From: an uncultured Rhodospirillales bacterium
Lineage (GTDB): Bacteria; Pseudomonadota; Alphaproteobacteria; Acetobacterales; Acetobacteraceae
DNA: 64,000 nucleotides
Reading direction: 5' to 3'
Assembly (NCBI GenBank): GCA_903928895.1
Contig: CAIYSR010000145.1
Span: 1-64,000, forward strand
The translations under genes were made by a program, and so were the position numbers. Positions 18,407 to 26,479 of this stretch are shown here, one piece after another. Every line of letters starts with the position of its first letter. Positions within the stretch are counted from its first letter, which is position 1. The notes beneath the pieces were generated by a model. That model did no database searches and had not been told where the DNA came from. It saw only the letters and a program-made list of their open reading frames with translations.

Positions 18407-20368
18407 TCAGGCCGCTTCAGCGTGGCTGCCGCCGAGATAGGCGGCGATGACCTTGGCGTCGGCCTGGACCTCGGCCGGTTTGCCCTCGGCGATCTTCTGA
18501 CCGAAATCGAGCACGGTGACGGTGTCGGACAGGGTCATCACCACGTCCATGTGGTGCTCGATCAGGATGAGGGTGATGCCGTGGTCGCGGATTTTGTGGA
18601 TGATCGCGATCAGCTCCTTGATGTCGGGCGCGGTGAGACCGGCGGCGGGTTCGTCGAGCAGCAGGAGCTTGGGGTCGAGCGCGAGGGCACGGGCGATCTC
18701 GAGCAGGCGCTGCTTGCCGTAGGGCAGGTTGCGCGCCTCCTCGTGGGCCAGCGCCTCGAGCCCGACGAAGCGCAGCAGCGAGGCGGCGCGCAGGCGGGCG
18801 GCGGCCTCCTCGCGGCGCGCGCGGGGCGTTGCCAGCGCCACATCGGCGACGCCGCCGCGATAGAAATGGTTGAGCCCGACCATGATGTTCTGGAGCAGGC
18901 TGAGTTCGCCGAACAACTGCACGTTCTGGAAGGTGCGGGCGATGCCGGCGCCGGCGATGGCGGACGGGGTCTGGCCTTGGATGTCCTGGCCCTCGAAGGC
19001 CACCGCCCCGGCGGTGGGGGTGTAGATGCCGGTGAGCACGTTCATCATCGTCGACTTGCCGGAGCCGTTGGGGCCGATCAGGCCATGGATGGTGCCGGGC
19101 ATGACGGTGAGGTCGATGTTGTCGAGCGCCTTCAGCCCGCCGAATTGCATGGTGATGTGCTTGACTTCGAGCAGGGCGCGGCCTTCGGCGACGCGAGGCG
19201 CGGTGGCGGACCAGACATTGGCGTCGTCGCCGCGGGCAGCGATCGGGGCTGGGGCGGATACGAAGCCGGCGAGGCCGGTGCGGACGAAGCCCCAGATGCC
19301 TTCGGGCAGGTAGTAGACCATGAACAGGATCATCAGGCCGAACACGGTCAGCTTGTAGTCGGTGATCTTCTCCAGCAGCAGGGAGAAGACGAAGAAGCCG
19401 AGGCAGAGCAGCACCGGCACCAGCGTGCGCAGGCGCTCCTCGGGCAGCTTGATCATGCGCCAGCCGCCGGACAGCACGGCCACCGCGGCGATGCTGCCGG
19501 CGACCGCGCGGAACTGGCCGATATCGGCGAGCAGGTTGGGCAGGTAGACCACGATCGCCGCGCCCAGGACCGGCCCGACGCGGGACTTGCGGCCGCCCAT
19601 GGTGACCGCAAGCAGGAACTGGATCGAGAGCTCAAAGCTGAAATTGTTGGGCGCGATGTACTGCTCGGAATAGGCGAACAGCACGCCGGCAAAGCCGGCG
19701 AAGCCGGCCGAGAGGACGAAGGCCAGCACCTTGTGGCGGTAGACGCTGACGCCCATGCAGTCCGACGCGATCGGGCTGTCGCGCAGGGCCTCGAAGGCGC
19801 GGCCGAAGCGCGAGGCGAGCAGCCGGTTGATCACCAGGACCACCAGGGCGAAGGAGGCCATCACGACGTAGTAGTATTCGACATCGCGCAGGCGTGGGCG
19901 CGACATCTCGAGGAAGGGCAGTTGCTCGCGCACATCGGCGAACAGCGGCTTGGACAGCGAGATGCCGAGCGGGCCGTTGGTGAGGAAGGTCATCTCGTTG
20001 ATCAGGATGGCGACGATGGTGCCGAAGGCGAGCGTGACCATCGCGAGATAGGGGCCGGTGACCCTGAGCGCCGGCAGGGCGAGCAGGGCGCCGAAGGCCA
20101 GCGCCACCACGATGGCGCAGGGGATGGCGATCCAGAAGCCGAGCCCGAACTGGAAGGCCAGCACGCCGGCGGTATAGGCCCCCACGCCGAACAGGGCGGC
20201 GTGGCCGAGCGAGACCTCGCCGGTGTAGCCGAAGACGATATCGAGCCCCATCGTCACGATCGAGAAGATCGCGATCACCACCACGAGGTGCAGGTAGTAG
20301 GGGCTGGTGACGAGGAAGGGGAACAGCACGGCGGCGGCGATGGCGGCAAGCGTGGCGAGGCGCTTCAT
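18407..20368 (-). CDS. Fused LivM permease - LivG ATPase
   Basis: This 653-residue protein joins two subunits normally encoded separately. Residues 1 to about 360 form a LivM permease (FGYTGEVSLGHAALFGVGAYTAG near 47-69, GPYLAMVTLAFGTI near 105-118 and the coupling loop FGRAFEALRDSPIASDCMGV near 188-207). A linker of about 40 residues follows, and residues 398-653 are a LivG ATPase (LLEVKHITMQFGGLKALDNI, Walker A GPNGSGKST at 432-440, LPYGKQRLLEIARAL and LLLDEPAAGL). LivM-LivG fusions occur in several proteobacteria, so this is a genuine architecture and not an error. The ATG at 20368 stands four bases after the LivH stop. The ATPase half should pair with LivF. Confidence 0.94.
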   Translation of the reverse strand: MKRLATLAAIAAAVLFPFLVTSPYYLHLVVVIAIFSIVTMGLDIVFGYTGEVSLGHAALFGVGAYTAGVLAFQFGLGFWIAIPCAIVVALAFGALLALPALRVTGPYLAMVTLAFGTIVAILINEMTFLTNGPLGISLSKPLFADVREQLPFLEMSRPRLRDVEYYYVVMASFALVVLVINRLLASRFGRAFEALRDSPIASDCMGVSVYRHKVLAFVLSAGFAGFAGVLFAYSEQYIAPNNFSFELSIQFLLAVTMGGRKSRVGPVLGAAIVVYLPNLLADIGQFRAVAGSIAAVAVLSGGWRMIKLPEERLRTLVPVLLCLGFFVFSLLLEKITDYKLTVFGLMILFMVYYLPEGIWGFVRTGLAGFVSAPAPIAARGDDANVWSATAPRVAEGRALLEVKHITMQFGGLKALDNIDLTVMPGTIHGLIGPNGSGKSTMMNVLTGIYTPTAGAVAFEGQDIQGQTPSAIAGAGIARTFQNVQLFGELSLLQNIMVGLNHFYRGGVADVALATPRARREEAAARLRAASLLRFVGLEALAHEEARNLPYGKQRLLEIARALALDPKLLLLDEPAAGLTAPDIKELIAIIHKIRDHGITLILIEHHMDVVMTLSDTVTVLDFGQKIAEGKPAEVQADAKVIAAYLGGSHAEAA

Positions 20369-20372
20369 CGGC

Positions 20373-21245
20373 TCAGACCTTTTTGATCGTGGCCGAACCG
20401 AACAGGCCGGAGGGCTTGAACGACAGCACCAGCAGCAGCAGGACCAGGCCGGGCACGTCCTTGTATCCGGTCGAGATGTAATAGCCGGTCAGGGTCTCGG
20501 TGATGCCGAGGATGAGTCCACCGACGACCACGCCCATGCCCGACGACAAGCCCCCGATGATGGCGACCGCGAAGGCCTTCAGCCCGAGCGCGCCGCCCAT
20601 CGCGGCGCCGGTGAGCGTGACCGGAGCGACCAGCACGCCGGCGAAGGCGGCGGTCATCGAGGAGAGCGAATAGGAGAAGGTGATCACCAGCGAGGTGTTG
20701 ATGCCCATCAGCCCTGCGGCGTCGCGGTCGTTGGCGGTGGCGACGACGGCCTTGCCGTAGATCGAGCGGCGATTGAAGACTTCGACCAGCAGCATCATGG
20801 CGAGCGCGCCGAAGACGATCACCACCTCCATCGGCAGCACGTTGACGCCCATGAACGACAGCGGCGCCTCGGGCAGCGGCGAGGGGAATTTCAGCGCGTC
20901 GCGGCCCCAGATGTTTTCGGCCAGGTTCTTGAAGATGATACCGAGCGCGATGGTGGCCATGATCCAGCCGGCCTCGGATTTGGTCCGAATCGCCTGACGT
21001 ACCCCGAGCCGCTCGACCACGGCGCCCTGCACCAGCCCGAAGGCAAGCACGATCGGCAGCATGATCCAGTAGCCGGTGAAGCTGACGACCGTGAGCCCCA
21101 CCAGCGAGCCCAGCATGAGCGCCTCGCCCTGGCCGAAATTCAGCGTCTTCGAGGTGGCGAAGGTGAGCTGATAGCCGAAGGCGATGACGCCGTAGATCAT
21201 GCCGACGGCGATGCCGCTTGCGATCAGCTGGGCCAGGATCTGCAT
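20373..21245 (-). CDS. livH: Branched-chain amino-acid type ABC transporter permease LivH
   Basis: This 290-residue membrane protein has the LivH pattern: MQILAQLIASGIAVGMIYGVIAFGYQLTF, then TSKTLNFGQGEALMLGSLVG (the FAQG-type motif of the family), GRDALKFPSPLPEAP, the coupling loop FNRRSIYGKAVVATANDRDAAGLMGIN and the final GGLILGITETLTGYYIS segment. It pairs with the LivM half of the next gene. The ATG at 21245 follows an unusually structured 106-base gap containing a T-rich palindrome (21262-21343) between this gene and the upstream binding-protein gene. That palindrome could lower expression of the permeases relative to the binding protein. Confidence 0.95.
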   Translation of the reverse strand: MQILAQLIASGIAVGMIYGVIAFGYQLTFATSKTLNFGQGEALMLGSLVGLTVVSFTGYWIMLPIVLAFGLVQGAVVERLGVRQAIRTKSEAGWIMATIALGIIFKNLAENIWGRDALKFPSPLPEAPLSFMGVNVLPMEVVIVFGALAMMLLVEVFNRRSIYGKAVVATANDRDAAGLMGINTSLVITFSYSLSSMTAAFAGVLVAPVTLTGAAMGGALGLKAFAVAIIGGLSSGMGVVVGGLILGITETLTGYYISTGYKDVPGLVLLLLVLSFKPSGLFGSATIKKV

Positions 21246-21261
21246 GCTCGACTCCGAAGCA

Positions 21262-21343
21262 AATGGGTGAAAGTTTTTTGTTTCTTTTTTTCAAAAAAGA
21301 AAGCGCTTCTTTTTGAAAAAAGAAGCAAAAACTTTCACCCATT
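21262..21343. repeat. T-rich palindromic element, copy 1 (possible attenuator)
   Basis: Outer arms pair AATGGGTGAAAGTTTTT with its complement ending CACCCATT. Inside are two smaller palindromes, TTCTTTTTTTCAAAAAAGAA and CTTCTTTTTGAAAAAAGAAG, separated by AGCG. On either strand a stem followed by a T-run appears, so it can act as an intrinsic terminator in both directions. It lies between the binding-protein stop (21352) and the livH start (21245), all read on the minus strand. Partial read-through would give more binding protein than transporter. Related copies occur at 27883-27932 and 59903-59987. Confidence 0.8.
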
Positions 21344-21351
21344 CAGGTTCC

Positions 21352-22539
21352 TTAGTTCTTCGGCTTCACCCGCACGGCCTTGTCGCCGGCGATGTCGTCC
21401 TCGTGGGCGACGACGACGCGGCCGCCTTTGACCACGCCGAAGACCGGGATGTTGCCGCTGATCGCCTCGTGGTCGGTCGCGGTGTAGGGGTGGTCGTAGA
21501 CGGTGACGACGCCGTCGACCTTGGTTTGCAGGTTTTCGAGAGCGGCGCGGATCTTGGCGCCGTCGGTCGACTTGGCCTGCTCGATGGCGGCCTTGAGCAG
21601 GAAGACGCTGTCATAGCCCTGGGCGGCGGAGACCGGGGAGGGGATGCGGTCGACCTTGTAGGCGGCCTGGTAGGCCTCGATGAAGCCCTTGCGCTTGGCG
21701 GTGTTGCCGGTCTGGATGAAGGTCTGCGGCATCATCGCGCCTTCGCCGTTGGCGCCGGCGTTGTCGATGAAGGTCGCCATCGAGAGCGTCCAGGAGCCGA
21801 TCATCGGCACCTTCCAGCCGAGCTTGGCCATGCCGTTGGCGATCTGCGCCAGCTCCGGGCCGATGGCGTAGGTGAGGATGACGTCGGCGCCGGCCTGCTT
21901 GGCGCGCAGGAGCTGGGCGGTCATGTCGGTGTCGCCGATGTTGAACTTTTCCTCGGCGACCGGCTTGATGTTGCTCAGCGCCAGCGCCTTGGTGAGGTCC
22001 TCGCGGCCGAGCTGGCCGTAGTTGGTGCTGTCGGCCAGGATCGCCGGGGCCTTGAAGCCCTGGCGCTTGACGGCCTCGCTGGCGATCATCGCGCTCTGGA
22101 TCTGGTCGTTGGCGGAGGTGCGGAAGATGTAGTTGGGCGACTTGAACTGGGTGGCGATGGCGGTGCCGGTGGCGACGTTGTTCAGCACCGGGATTTCGGC
22201 TTCCTGGTAGAAGCGCTGCGAGGCGAGGGCGACGCCGGTGTTGATGAAGCCGAGGGTGGCGACGACCTGCTCCTTGTTGATGAGCTCCTGGGCGATCTGC
22301 ACGCCGACCTCGTTTTTGGCCTCGTCGTCGCGCTCGACCAGCTGGATCTGGCGGCCCATGATGCCGCCGGCCTTGTTGATCTCGCCGACCGCGAGCTTGA
22401 CGCCGTCGCGCATCGAGACGCCCATCGAGGCGGAGCCGCCAGTGAAGGGTCCGGTCAGGCCGATCTTGACCGGCTGGGCCAGGGCTGTGGTTGTGAGCAG
22501 AGTGCTCAGGGCAAGCGCGACCGTAAGGTTTCTCAGCAT
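21352..22539 (-). CDS. Branched-chain amino-acid type ABC transporter substrate-binding protein
   Basis: This 395-residue periplasmic binding protein of the LivJ/LivK (Peripla_BP_6) type is the first gene of the Liv operon. The signal peptide is MLRNLTVALALSTLLTTTALA with likely cleavage before QPVKIGLTGPFTGG. Family features include SMGVSMRDGVKLAVGEINKAGGIMGRQIQLVERDDEA near residues 38-74 and LGFINTGVALASQRFYQEAEIPVL. The ATG at 22539 is favoured by a strong AAGGAGG about nine bases upstream; the upstream in-frame ATG at 22596 lacks this and would spoil the signal peptide. The substrate is not certain; a general amino acid or related small carboxylate is likely by family. Confidence 0.94.
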   Translation of the reverse strand: MLRNLTVALALSTLLTTTALAQPVKIGLTGPFTGGSASMGVSMRDGVKLAVGEINKAGGIMGRQIQLVERDDEAKNEVGVQIAQELINKEQVVATLGFINTGVALASQRFYQEAEIPVLNNVATGTAIATQFKSPNYIFRTSANDQIQSAMIASEAVKRQGFKAPAILADSTNYGQLGREDLTKALALSNIKPVAEEKFNIGDTDMTAQLLRAKQAGADVILTYAIGPELAQIANGMAKLGWKVPMIGSWTLSMATFIDNAGANGEGAMMPQTFIQTGNTAKRKGFIEAYQAAYKVDRIPSPVSAAQGYDSVFLLKAAIEQAKSTDGAKIRAALENLQTKVDGVVTVYDHPYTATDHEAISGNIPVFGVVKGGRVVVAHEDDIAGDKAVRVKPKN

Positions 22540-22681
22540 TTTCCATATCCTCCTTGGGGATGCCGGGCGCTTTCGCAGCCCTGTTATCCGCCGCATATCA
22601 CGGCGGCGTGACAGCGAGAACCACTATTATCGACCGTTACGCGGACTTGACGCCAGGACAAGGCGGTCGGATCAATGCGGC

Positions 22682-22855
22682 ATGACCGGATCACGCCCCA
22701 ACCTCACCGAAGCCGCCCGGATCGCGAAGACCGAGCGCGAGGCGCGCGCCGCGCAGGCGCTGCGCGAGAACCTGCGCAAGCGCAAACAGCAGACCCGCGC
22801 ACGCGACGCGGAAGTGGCGGGCGAGGCGGCTAAGCCCGGGGAACCCAAGCCATGA
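22682..22855 (+). CDS. Small charged protein, 57 residues, first gene of an operon
   Basis: This short ORF encodes a highly charged, probably helical peptide: MTGSRPNLTEAARIAKTERE, then ARAAQALRENLRKRKQQTRA and a tail ending EAAKPGEPKP. Its TGA overlaps the ATG of the glutamine amidotransferase gene (ATGA, 22852-22855), which argues that it is translated. Similar small Arg/Lys/Glu-rich proteins with an ALRENLRKRK-type stretch are familiar to me from Rhodospirillales genomes, without assigned function. The frame is open for a long way upstream, but that part is antisense to the Liv binding-protein gene, and ATG 22682 is the first start clear of it. A role as a nucleic-acid or protein-binding partner would be speculation. 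Confidence 0.7.
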   Translation: MTGSRPNLTEAARIAKTEREARAAQALRENLRKRKQQTRARDAEVAGEAAKPGEPKP

Positions 22856-23586
22856 CCGATCGCCCCCAGGTTCTGTTCATCTCGCTGCTCGGCGGCGAGG
22901 GCACCTATGATCCGCATATGTTCTGCCGCCTTGCCGGGGGCGACGACGACACGGTGTGGATGGGGCTGTGCCTGTCCAGCATGGGGCTCGACGATCGCAT
23001 CTCCTATCGCGGGGTGCGCCCCCACCGGGGAGAGGCGCTGCCGGATGTGGCCGGGGTGGACGCGGTGATCCTCGGCGGCAGCATCGATTCGGTGCATGAC
23101 GGGCACGAATGGCAGGGCCGCACGGTGGATTTCCTGCGGGCGTGGCGGGCGAGTGGCAAGCCCTGGTTCGGCATTTGTGGGGGCCACCAGATGGGCTCGG
23201 TGCTGGAGGGCGGCAAGGTCGGCGTCAATCCGCACGGGGTGACGGCGGGGTCGTATCCGGTGACGCGGACGGAGGCCGGGCGGAACCATTTCCTGTTCGA
23301 CGGGTTCGCGCCCGATGCGGCCTTCCATTTCAGCAACTACGACCGAGTGGAGACGCCACCGCCGGGTGCGACCGTGCTGGCGACGCGGGAGACGCTGCCG
23401 GCGGCAGCGCTCGATCATGGCGGCCACTGGTACTCGGTGCAGTTCCATCCCGAGGCAACGGCGGACTTGTTCGGCATCGTCTGGGGCAAGCGCGATCCGG
23501 CCCGCACCGCCAACTACCGCCCGCTGCCCGGCACCGAGCGCGTTCTGCTCAATTTCCTGACCGGGACCGGCGTCGTGGCGGCATGA
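22852..23586 (+). CDS. Class I glutamine amidotransferase-like protein
   Basis: This 244-residue protein has a stand-alone class I glutaminase fold. The nucleophile elbow is FGICGGHQM with Cys109, and the His-Glu pair is in VQFHPEAT near the C-terminus. The loop AVILGGSIDSVHD matches the oxyanion region. GMP synthase-like glutamine amidotransferases of this type hydrolyse gamma-glutamyl amides or supply ammonia to a partner, but no synthetase gene is adjacent. The gene overlaps both neighbours by four bases: the 57-residue ORF upstream and the HutD gene downstream. This suggests a three-protein unit. A gamma-glutamyl hydrolase role, perhaps on a polyamine or histidine-related compound, is inference only. 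Confidence 0.87.
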   Translation: MTDRPQVLFISLLGGEGTYDPHMFCRLAGGDDDTVWMGLCLSSMGLDDRISYRGVRPHRGEALPDVAGVDAVILGGSIDSVHDGHEWQGRTVDFLRAWRASGKPWFGICGGHQMGSVLEGGKVGVNPHGVTAGSYPVTRTEAGRNHFLFDGFAPDAAFHFSNYDRVETPPPGATVLATRETLPAAALDHGGHWYSVQFHPEATADLFGIVWGKRDPARTANYRPLPGTERVLLNFLTGTGVVAA

Positions 23587-24116
23587 ATCTGATCCGGCGC
23601 GGCGCGCTGATCGTCTCGCCGTGGCGCAACGGGGCGGGGCGGAAGGCCGATATCGCGACCGGGGCGGGTTGGCTGATCGGTTTCGCGTTCCTGGATGAAG
23701 ATGCGCCGTTCTCCGACTATGCCGGCCATGACCGCACCATCACTCTGGTGGAGGGGCCGGGATTCACCCTGGCCGGCGAGGAACGGGACCTCGGTGTGAC
23801 CGAGATCGGGCAGCCCGCCGCGTTCGATGGCGGCTGGCGCGTGGCGTGTCGTATCCATGGTGGTGCCTGCGTGGTGCTGAATGCGATGACGGAGCGCGCG
23901 CACTGGCGGCACAATGTGACGGTGCATCATGGCGGCGGGACCATTGCCGCCGATCCCGCCGGGGCGGTGGCCGATGTGCTCGTGGTGTTGCGCGGGGAAA
24001 TCCGCCTCGGCGATGTGGCCGCCGGGCCGCAGGATGCGATCAGGCTGGACGGGCCGGTGGTGGCGCAGGCCGATGTGACGGCGCTGGTGTGCCGGGTGCG
24101 GGTGCTGGCGGGCTGA
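23583..24116 (+). CDS. HutD/Ves family cupin-like protein
   Basis: This 177-residue protein belongs to the HutD (Ves) family of small bicupins. It opens LIRRGALIVSPWRNGAGRKADIATG (the family hallmark is PWxNGxGxT-x-E/D), followed by SDYAGHDRTITLVEGPGFTL and the LNAMTERAHWRHNVTVHH segment. HutD is often found beside histidine utilisation genes and is thought to be regulatory or to limit pathway flux, but its activity is not settled. No hut genes occur here. The ATG at 23583 overlaps the amidotransferase stop; the reading frame extends further upstream only as shadow of that gene. It is followed by a 63-base gap and then the FAH-family gene. Confidence 0.85.
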   Translation: MNLIRRGALIVSPWRNGAGRKADIATGAGWLIGFAFLDEDAPFSDYAGHDRTITLVEGPGFTLAGEERDLGVTEIGQPAAFDGGWRVACRIHGGACVVLNAMTERAHWRHNVTVHHGGGTIAADPAGAVADVLVVLRGEIRLGDVAAGPQDAIRLDGPVVAQADVTALVCRVRVLAG

Positions 24117-24179
24117 TACCCCCCTGTCCTGCCGCGCGCGCGTCCTCTATCCTGCGCCAAACACAGGTCGGAGGGCGCC

Positions 24180-25103
24180 ATGAAACTCGCATTCTTTAAT
24201 GATTACCGTCTCGGTGTGGTCCGCGGCGACGCGATCGTCGACGTTTCGGCCGAGGTCGCCGATGTGCCGCATACCGGGCCGCACAACCTGATCAGCAACC
24301 TGATCGGCGATTTCGCGCGCTACCGCACCCGGCTGGAAGCCGCCGCCGCCCGTGGCGCCGCCATTCCGCTCGCCACTGTGACCCTGCGCCCGCCGCTGCC
24401 CCGCCCCGGCAACATCATCTGCATGGCGGTGAACTACATGGAGGACGGCACCCGCACGGAGCCGGCCGCGATCAACGCCTTCAACAAGGCTTCGACCGCG
24501 GTGATCGGGCCGGGTGGCACGATGGTGCTGCCGGACCTGGCGGCGACGATTTTCGAAGGCGAGGCGGAACTCGCGGTGGTGATCGGCAAGACCGCGACGA
24601 ACGTGAAGGCCGCCGACGCGATGGCGCATGTGTTCGGCTACACCTGCTTCATCGACGGCTCGGCCCGCGGCGTGCCGGCGTTCTACCAGATGAAGTCGCG
24701 CGAGACCTTCGCGCCGATCGGGCCGTGGATCGTCACCGCCGATGAGATCGCCGACCCGCAGAAGCTCCAGGTCAGGCTGTGGAACAACGGCGAGCTCAAG
24801 CAGAACTTCAACACCGACGACATGGCGCACAAGATCGCGCGCTGCATCGAATGGGTCAGCTCGGTCCACACGTTGCTTCCCGGCGACATCCTGGCCACCG
24901 GCACCAACCATCGCGGGCTGCATGCGTTCCAGGACGGGGACAGGATCGAGCTCGAAGTCGAGCAGGTCGGCAAGTTGTCGATCACCGTGCGCGATGACCT
25001 CAAGCGGAGCTGGGGTCGCGATACGCGGCTTGAGCGCCACGGCATGAAGCCCGAGACCTCGCCGCAGCTCACCGGCAAATATGCGCCGGGCAACCAGGGC
25101 TGA
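24180..25103 (+). CDS. Fumarylacetoacetate hydrolase family protein
   Basis: This 307-residue enzyme belongs to the FAH superfamily, which cleaves C-C bonds in or isomerises or decarboxylates beta-dicarbonyl acids using a divalent metal. The family block begins RPGNIICMAVNYMEDG; the metal-binding Glu pair lies in FEGEAELAVVIGK and an acidic ligand in FIDGSARG. The latter corresponds to the usual NDVSARD and is altered here. The end shows GDILATGTNHRGL where GDIIATGTPAGVG is common. These changes suggest a subgroup with a different substrate. The N-terminal 70 residues look like a typical FAH lid. GGAGGGCGCC precedes the ATG at 24180. The next gene begins four bases after its stop. Confidence 0.88.
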   Translation: MKLAFFNDYRLGVVRGDAIVDVSAEVADVPHTGPHNLISNLIGDFARYRTRLEAAAARGAAIPLATVTLRPPLPRPGNIICMAVNYMEDGTRTEPAAINAFNKASTAVIGPGGTMVLPDLAATIFEGEAELAVVIGKTATNVKAADAMAHVFGYTCFIDGSARGVPAFYQMKSRETFAPIGPWIVTADEIADPQKLQVRLWNNGELKQNFNTDDMAHKIARCIEWVSSVHTLLPGDILATGTNHRGLHAFQDGDRIELEVEQVGKLSITVRDDLKRSWGRDTRLERHGMKPETSPQLTGKYAPGNQG

Positions 25104-25107
25104 TCGC

Positions 25108-26379
25108 ATGAAGATCGAGATTCTCTGCACCGGCGATGAGGTGCTGACCGGCAAGATCACCAACACCAACTTCTCCTACATGGCGCAGAAGCTCGAGGAT
25201 GTCGGCCTCAGCGTCTATTGGGGGACCACGGTGGGCGATGATCGCGAGGCGCTGCTCAGCGCCTTCCGGCTCGCCTCGGAGCGGGCCGATGTGGTGATCG
25301 TCAATGGCGGGCTCGGGCCGACGGTGGATGACCTGAGCCAGGAGATCGCCGCCCAGGCCGCGGGCGTCGGCCTGGTGCTGGACGAGGAATGGCTGGCGCG
25401 GATGGAGCATTTCTTCACCAGCCGCGGCCGCACCATGCCGCCGAACAACCGCAAGCAGGCGATGCTGCCGGACGGGGCGGAGTTCATCGACAACCCGATC
25501 GGCACGGCGTGCGGCTTCGCGCTCGATATCGGCAAGGCGCGCTTCTACTTCTCGCCCGGCGTGCCGCGCGAGCTGCACCGGATGCTGGAGCAGCAGTTCA
25601 TTCCGCGCCTGCTGGAACGTGCCGGGGCGCCGGGCATGATCAAGCTCAAGCGCTTCCACTGCTACGGGCTGGGCGAGAGTCATATCGATCAGATCCTGGA
25701 AGGGGTCGAGGACCTGGCGCCGGACGGCTCGGTCAAGCTCGGGTTTCGGGCGCATTATCCGCAGATCGAGATCAAGCTGACCACGCGCGGTACCGATGCC
25801 GACGACATCGACTTCAAGCTGGCGCCGGTGCAGGCCGAGGTGAAGCGGCGGATCGGCAACTTCATCATCGCCGAGGACGACCAGTCGCTGGAAGGCGTGG
25901 TGCTGGCGGCGCTGACCCGGGCGGGCGGGACGGTGGCGGTGGCGGAGACCTTCACCGCCGGGATCATCGCCTCACGGCTGGTGGCGCATCCGGCCGGGCG
26001 GCATGTGATGCGGCGCGGGGTGGTGACGCGGGACCGGGAGGAGCTGTACCGGGCGACCGGGCTTGCCGGTTTTCCGGGCGGCGATGCCTATGACGCGGAG
26101 ATCGCGGCGGCGGCGGCCGAAAATCTGGCGCGCGAATCAGGCTCGACCCATGCGCTGGCGGTGCTGATCGATGTCGACGAGGGGCCGGACCGGCGCGATC
26201 TTGGCGGCTTGATCCAGATCGCCATCGCCGGACCCGGTGGCACGGTGACGCGGACGACGCGCATCCTCGGCGGCTGGGAGTGGATCCGGCTGGGCGCGGT
26301 GGAACTGGCGCTCGATTGCCTGCGCCGGCATCTGCACGGGCTACCGGTGCATGAGCGGACGGATTTCGAGAAGCGCTAG
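25108..26379 (+). CDS. CinA-like protein: MoCF-type domain plus degenerate amidase domain
   Basis: This 423-residue protein has an N-terminal molybdopterin-binding-like (COG1058) domain with IEILCTGDEVLTGKITNTN, VNGGLGPTVDDLSQEIAA and FSPGVPRELHRML, as in CinA. In that family this domain acts as a pyrophosphatase on ADP-ribose/NAD-type substrates. The C-terminal part aligns with the PncC/CinA_C nicotinamide-nucleotide amidase domain but is degenerate. The catalytic AESCTGG motif reads AETFTAG (Ser to Thr, Cys to Phe) at about residue 281, and the usual YSNEAK and GIAGPGG motifs are not recognisable. Deamidase activity is therefore doubtful. The ATG at 25108 follows the FAH-family stop by four bases. 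Its TAG stop sits inside the left arm of a dispersed hairpin element. Confidence 0.85.
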   Translation: MKIEILCTGDEVLTGKITNTNFSYMAQKLEDVGLSVYWGTTVGDDREALLSAFRLASERADVVIVNGGLGPTVDDLSQEIAAQAAGVGLVLDEEWLARMEHFFTSRGRTMPPNNRKQAMLPDGAEFIDNPIGTACGFALDIGKARFYFSPGVPRELHRMLEQQFIPRLLERAGAPGMIKLKRFHCYGLGESHIDQILEGVEDLAPDGSVKLGFRAHYPQIEIKLTTRGTDADDIDFKLAPVQAEVKRRIGNFIIAEDDQSLEGVVLAALTRAGGTVAVAETFTAGIIASRLVAHPAGRHVMRRGVVTRDREELYRATGLAGFPGGDAYDAEIAAAAAENLARESGSTHALAVLIDVDEGPDRRDLGGLIQIAIAGPGGTVTRTTRILGGWEWIRLGAVELALDCLRRHLHGLPVHERTDFEKR

Positions 26380-26477
26380 AGCCTAGTCGGCACTGATAGG
26401 CGCGCCGCTTGGGCTCTAGCTCGTTGTTTTGTCGCGTGATTCACGCCGTCGTGCGATTACACCTCTGGCGATCACGC
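26375..26477. repeat. Dispersed ~100-bp hairpin element, copy 1
   Basis: An 18-base left arm starting GCTAGAGCC (26375-26392) pairs with the right arm ending GGGCTCTAGC (26403-26420) around a loop containing TGATAGGC. Sixteen of 18 positions pair if G-U is allowed. A tail follows (26421-26477) with GTCGCGTGATTCACG and ending GCGATCACGC. The other copy at 43893-43994 is in the opposite orientation and shares the loop, the tail and the tail end, while the arm sequences differ. Each copy fills the gap between convergent genes (here cinA-like and MFS) and overlaps or abuts their stop codons. A role in bidirectional termination is plausible. Confidence 0.8.
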
Positions 26478-26479
26478 TT

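Noticed and set aside
18386-20386. Plus-strand open frame of 666 codons opposite the LivM-LivG fusion gene
   Set aside because: The composition (runs of Glu, Asp, Gln, Gly and His) is that of a reverse-complement shadow of a high-GC gene; the minus strand has full LivM and LivG motifs.
22540-22681. TTGACG at 22647-22652 as a -35 box for the 57-residue protein gene
   Set aside because: No -10 match at a proper distance, and a start there would leave almost no leader before the ATG at 22682.
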